Source: Pseudomonadales bacterium | Lineage (GTDB): Bacteria; Pseudomonadota; Gammaproteobacteria; Pseudomonadales; Ketobacteraceae | NCBI GenBank assembly: GCA_022361455.1 | Contig: JAKSAW010000638.1 | Location: forward strand, 1 to 36,493 | DNA length: 36,493 bases | Reading direction: 5' to 3' | Shown here: piece by piece, positions 32,786 through 36,493 of the stretch | Layout: every line of letters starts with the position of its first letter | How positions within the stretch are numbered: the first letter of the stretch is position 1 | Made by a program: the position numbers and the translations under genes | Notes under the pieces: generated by a model | What the model was told of the DNA's origin: nothing | What the model saw: only the letters and a program-made list of their open reading frames with translations | Databases searched by the model: none

Positions 32786-35674
32786 CTAGATTAAGCCGCG
32801 TAGCAACTCTTCAGTTCGTGCAGCTCGGCGCTTAGCCTCTTCTGCAGGATCTACTTCTTCTACTTTCTCATCTGGCGTTACTTTAAAGAGAGGCTGACCT
32901 TCTTTAACGATTGCACCATCCATATTATCCATTATCACTTTATCGATAGTACAAGCGAAAGGTGCCTGGATCTTGTTGAACATTTTCATGACTTCAACAA
33001 TGTAGATAGTGTCACCCGCTTCGACGTGAGTGCCTTCTTCTACATAAAGCGGTAAGCCTGGTGCCTCACGACCGTAGAACATACCACCGCATACAGCAAC
33101 CAACTCATCAGCTTTAGTAGCTGGTGGTGGCACGAGCACTTTCATCATTTGGCCTTGAAGCGTTTCGTCGTGCAAACGTGGTGGAATGGTAACGGTTAGA
33201 TCATTGTTCACTTTGATTTCATAGAACATTGCATCGCGAGCCATCTTTGGCAACGCACCCATTACTTCCATACCCGCTTGATAACCGACATGAGCCGCTT
33301 GAACTTGCGCCCACTCTTCTTCACTTAGGCCGCCTTGAGGCACGTCCTGATTAACCAACCCAACTAACTTTTGATAATCAGTAACACCTAAACGCTCTTC
33401 AAGGTCACGGTAGAACGCAAGCGCTAATTGAAGAACCTCATTGTCATGCTCCCAAATGCATTCTGCAGCAGGAAGGTCGGCACGGTAGTCCATATTTAAG
33501 TAGTGGAATGTTTCGTCCAACACATAAATTGGGTTCTTGGTCCAAACAACCGTGTCGCCATCAAACTTGATATTAGCTTTGTTTAAGCTTAACCAACCAG
33601 AGAAGATATGAGGCTCATCTAGCAACAACTCTAGAGGACGCAACAACATAGTATGCTTACGCTCAAGAACATTGTCAGTTGCTTTAACCGCATCAGCTAA
33701 TGTAGCAGCATCACCATGTGCGTCAGCCACTTGCTTTTTGTATTGCGTTTTAACTTGACGGAAAGCATGCTCAAGATCGAAATCGTTAGATTCTTTCTTC
33801 AACAAACCAACCATCGTTAAGTAGGGCATTACAAATTTGGTAGTCGATTTAGCGTGAACGTTCTCACCTAAAAACCAGTGAACTAAACCGTAGTGGAACT
33901 GTAGGTTAGTACCTAGGTTTTCACCCACTAAGCGTGTACGACGCAACACTTCGGCCATTTCGACATAACTGTCGACACGGGTTTGACCAACAGTAAGTAA
34001 CAACGCAATGTTACTATCGTAGGCACCCGCTAGGTGATACTTGATGAATTGATCGGTATCTGGATTCTTAACGGAGATACCTTGGTCATCACGAATTTCA
34101 CCTTCAATAGGATCAGACCAGTATTCAATAATACCGCCAGCATGTGGCTTCAATGCACGGTTAGTCGCATTCATACGAGCTTCAACCGAAGCACGCTCGC
34201 GAGGAATACGCTCAGGCTTAGGTAGCTTCTTACCGTGACGAGCAAGAATGGTCATTGCTTCAACAATAGAATCAACAACGAAATATTCATTCTCATCATC
34301 AGGGTTAACAAACTTTAAGGAATAGCATAATTCAGATACACGATGCTCTACTTGAATACGTGTATTCATTTCCATAAAGAAGTGGCTGTCTTTATCAACG
34401 ATACATTCGAAAGTCGATACAGAGTCCAAACCAACAGCCTTACCAAAGCGCTCTGATTCGTCTTCCATCTTAACAAGAATATCGTAGTCGCCTTCCAATG
34501 CAGTGGCTTCTTCTTTGCGGCCTTCTTTTTCAGCTAGAGCAATCGCTTCTTGAAGCATTTCACGAGTTTGTGAAACTTCTAAAAGCTTCTGTTCGTGCAT
34601 CTGCAAAGAACAGTCACGAGCACCTAATGTTGTGCACCATTCGCCGTTACCAATAACTTGGATTTCTTGGTGACGAGTTGTTTCGATGTTTAATTCGATC
34701 AACACGTTTTTATTGTCACCAACACCAGTGGTTTTAACTTCTTGAAGTACTTCTTTTAGAAGCTCCGGCGCTTTACCCGCTGCTTCGCGGATACGGTCAA
34801 CTAATTCGCCTTCAAAAGCTTTAGGTGATTGAAGGATACGCTGACCTTTACCACCACCGCCACCAATGGCTTTTAGACGTACGCGGTTTTCAGGGTGTTT
34901 TTCGAAAACTTCAGCGACACGAATTTTCGCTTCTTCGCCAAGGTCTTCAATCGTAACAATGTCGATACCTTTGTCATAGGACGCATAAAGCACCGCATCT
35001 GCCGCATCTTCTAGTGCAACATCGTCAGCAATTTTAGCTGCATCTACATCTAAATCGTTATCAGCGATAACTTTCTTTAAACCATCGCGATCGTTAACTT
35101 TGCGAAGCAAAGTCAAAGCAGATAGGTTATCGATACCAGGAGTAACACTTACGTCGTTTGCTAGTGCAGTACGCTTTGCTTCGTCTTTTGCACCTGCGCC
35201 TTTAACCGTTTGCGAGCAAGGACCAATGAAGTTAAGGCCAGCTTCTTCCAAAGCACTTACAAGCGCTTCGTCTTCAGCCATAAAACCGTAACCGGCATAG
35301 ATAGAGTCGTAACCATTTTCTTTAGCGATGCTAATGATTTGGTTAATACGTGCTGTACGCTCGTCTTTATCAGCACCAGTGTAATCAGGTACACGGTGAA
35401 CGCGATCAGGGTCCGTTAATAAACGAAGCTCTGGCGCAAGCGCATTGTTGTAAGTAATAGAATCTTTTTCTGAAAGCAGGATACCGTAACCATCGATACC
35501 CATCTCATCCCATACGTCCATCACTTCTTTACGGATAGGGCCACGGCAGATAATTAATGGCTTCATGTCCGAACAATCGAACTGACGCACCCATGCCGGA
35601 GTGTCCGTATCAGTACGACGACGATCTTGGTGGATTAATGGGTTATTCGTGTAATAGTTAATTTCTTGAGTCAC
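32786..35674 (-). CDS. Acyl-CoA carboxylase, biotin carboxylase plus carrier domain, long form
   Basis: This protein carboxylates its own biotin with ATP and bicarbonate and hands the carboxyl to the carboxyltransferase encoded upstream. Of 962 residues, the biotin carboxylase part (about 38-590) has KAIGGGGGKGQRI (268-280, ATP loop) and EMNTRIQVEHRVSE (435-448, catalytic). The C-terminal carrier domain has EVMKM with biotinyl Lys897. The size exceeds the alpha subunits of propionyl- or methylcrotonyl-CoA carboxylase (about 650-700 aa). About 60 residues are inserted between TPG (178-180) and the ATP loop, and the usual HPGYGFL reads YAGYGFM. A middle region of roughly 270 residues links the domains. 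The start is GTG behind AGAGG. CGT-rich Arg codons suggest high expression. The substrate (acetyl-, propionyl- or another CoA) is not resolved. Confidence 0.88.
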   Translation of the reverse strand: MTQEINYYTNNPLIHQDRRRTDTDTPAWVRQFDCSDMKPLIICRGPIRKEVMDVWDEMGIDGYGILLSEKDSITYNNALAPELRLLTDPDRVHRVPDYTGADKDERTARINQIISIAKENGYDSIYAGYGFMAEDEALVSALEEAGLNFIGPCSQTVKGAGAKDEAKRTALANDVSVTPGIDNLSALTLLRKVNDRDGLKKVIADNDLDVDAAKIADDVALEDAADAVLYASYDKGIDIVTIEDLGEEAKIRVAEVFEKHPENRVRLKAIGGGGGKGQRILQSPKAFEGELVDRIREAAGKAPELLKEVLQEVKTTGVGDNKNVLIELNIETTRHQEIQVIGNGEWCTTLGARDCSLQMHEQKLLEVSQTREMLQEAIALAEKEGRKEEATALEGDYDILVKMEDESERFGKAVGLDSVSTFECIVDKDSHFFMEMNTRIQVEHRVSELCYSLKFVNPDDENEYFVVDSIVEAMTILARHGKKLPKPERIPRERASVEARMNATNRALKPHAGGIIEYWSDPIEGEIRDDQGISVKNPDTDQFIKYHLAGAYDSNIALLLTVGQTRVDSYVEMAEVLRRTRLVGENLGTNLQFHYGLVHWFLGENVHAKSTTKFVMPYLTMVGLLKKESNDFDLEHAFRQVKTQYKKQVADAHGDAATLADAVKATDNVLERKHTMLLRPLELLLDEPHIFSGWLSLNKANIKFDGDTVVWTKNPIYVLDETFHYLNMDYRADLPAAECIWEHDNEVLQLALAFYRDLEERLGVTDYQKLVGLVNQDVPQGGLSEEEWAQVQAAHVGYQAGMEVMGALPKMARDAMFYEIKVNNDLTVTIPPRLHDETLQGQMMKVLVPPPATKADELVAVCGGMFYGREAPGLPLYVEEGTHVEAGDTIYIVEVMKMFNKIQAPFACTIDKVIMDNMDGAIVKEGQPLFKVTPDEKVEEVDPAEEAKRRAARTEELLRGLI

Positions 35675-35703
35675 TGTTAAAAACCTCTTTAAAACCCGAT
35701 CGA

Positions 35704-36493
35704 TTAGTGGAATTCACGTTGTACGGCGGTCAATGGACCAGGCTCGTAGTGACGCAATAACAAATCTAAATTATCTGCCAATTGGGCACGCAAATCATAT
35801 GGCATAACCAATTGAGAGATAGAACCAAGGCTTAATGCCTCTTTCGGGTTCATCAGTTCTGCTTCGTATTTCGCAGAGTAAGCTGCTTCTTGCTCTTTCA
35901 ACCAAGCGTCTACATCTGCAACGGCTTGCTTGTTTGCGCTATCTTCAGCAACGCCTTCAGCCATCAGCTCTTTAACACGCTCTGCGATGCGGCCTTTCAC
36001 TTGGCTGCGAATGGCGCGAAGCTCTTTCTTATAAACGAAGTCTTTACCAGCTGGGCCCATTACCGCCAAGCGAGTAGTAGGCAACGCTAGTACAACATCA
36101 GAACCTGTCGCATAGCTGTTGAATGCTGCGTATGCACCACCGAAGGCGTTACGAACAATCAAGAGAATACGCGGGGTACGGATATCAATGATGGAATCCA
36201 ACATGGCACGACCAGCTTGAACGATACCGCGGTGTTCTTGCTCAGTACCTGGTAAGAAGCCAGTGGTGTCCTCAATGAAGACCATTGGGATGTTGTAGAG
36301 GTTACAGAAACGAATAAAGCGAGCATTCTTTAATGACGCATCAACATCGATCTGACCAGAAGAAACCGCACTGTTGTTAGCAATAAAGCCAACAACGTTA
36401 CCGCTCAAACGACCAAAAGCACAAATGGTGTTTTGGGCACGTTGCGGTTGGAATTCGAAATAGTCACCGTGGTCGCAAACTTGTTGAATCAGG
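35704..36493 (-). CDS. Acyl-CoA carboxylase carboxyltransferase subunit (partial)
   Basis: This is the C-terminal half of a carboxyltransferase that moves the carboxyl from biotin to an acyl-CoA. The gene enters from the right edge (frame CTG ATT CAA...), so its start is outside. The visible 262 codons include [17 protein letters not shown], the [13 protein letters not shown] segment, [39 protein letters not shown] (oxyanion and acyl-CoA pocket) and the C-terminal [13 protein letters not shown]. The residues match the beta-subunit type of propionyl/methylcrotonyl-CoA carboxylases. The biotin carboxylase gene starts 29 bases on, so they form an operon. Confidence 0.92.
   Translation of the reverse strand, partial: LIQQVCDHGDYFEFQPQRAQNTICAFGRLSGNVVGFIANNSAVSSGQIDVDASLKNARFIRFCNLYNIPMVFIEDTTGFLPGTEQEHRGIVQAGRAMLDSIIDIRTPRILLIVRNAFGGAYAAFNSYATGSDVVLALPTTRLAVMGPAGKDFVYKKELRAIRSQVKGRIAERVKELMAEGVAEDSANKQAVADVDAWLKEQEAAYSAKYEAELMNPKEALSLGSISQLVMPYDLRAQLADNLDLLLRHYEPGPLTAVQREFH

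Overview
The window reads as the chromosome of a marine-type gammaproteobacterium of the Pseudomonadales/Oceanospirillales kind. The evidence is the gene order as well as the proteins. pilQ-pilP-pilO-pilN-pilM / ponA / malic enzyme / nuclease / rpmE / priA / argS / SPOR protein / hslVU / DUF971 gene / ubiE-ubiJ-ubiB-hisE-tatABC / dtd / pip follows the core order known from Pseudomonas aeruginosa. Some positions are changed: a FadL-type porin sits where Pseudomonas carries the PHA synthase genes, hisI is missing in front of hisE, and a glycosyltransferase lies between tatC and dtd. I see no integrase, transposase, CRISPR array, phage gene, tRNA or rRNA.

Layout. Bases 1-151 do not fit the rest: they encode part of an Obg GTPase of chlamydial type, joined to the signal-peptide end of pilQ across a 22-base stretch that can be read as either gene. 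This looks like an assembly chimera at the contig end. Bases 130-3056 (minus strand) hold the type IV pilus alignment operon pilMNOPQ, with pilM first. ponA (PBP1A) diverges from it and ends at a bidirectional terminator shared with the malic enzyme gene. A secreted nuclease and rpmE follow on the minus strand, and priA diverges from rpmE through promoters whose -35 boxes overlap. argS, a SPOR-domain protein, hslV, hslU and a DUF971 gene run rightward, and hslVU has a near-consensus heat-shock (sigma-32) promoter. After the FadL-type gene comes a rightward block for ubiquinone synthesis (ubiE, ubiJ, ubiB), histidine synthesis (hisE) and Tat export (tatA, tatB, tatC), then a family-4 glycosyltransferase.

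From about 24 kb on the content is more accessory. It includes dtd, a proline iminopeptidase overlapping an AraC-type regulator, a three-histidine-box membrane desaturase probably controlled by that regulator, and a NarL-type response regulator converging tail-to-tail (4-base overlap) with a hybrid histidine kinase. A porin, an orphan periplasmic solute-binding protein and a YiiD-type thioesterase follow. The window ends in an acyl-CoA carboxylase operon: a carboxyltransferase cut by the window edge and an unusually long (962 aa) biotin carboxylase/biotin carrier protein, with codon use suggesting high expression.

Most of the window is ordinary core genome, and I do not see a clearly new defence or mobile system. 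The points most worth a second look are the chimeric left end, the terminator that contains the nuclease ribosome-binding site, a sigma-54-like promoter pointing into an apparently empty intergenic strand, the terminator just before the hybrid kinase, the AraC/desaturase control region and the atypical biotin carboxylase.
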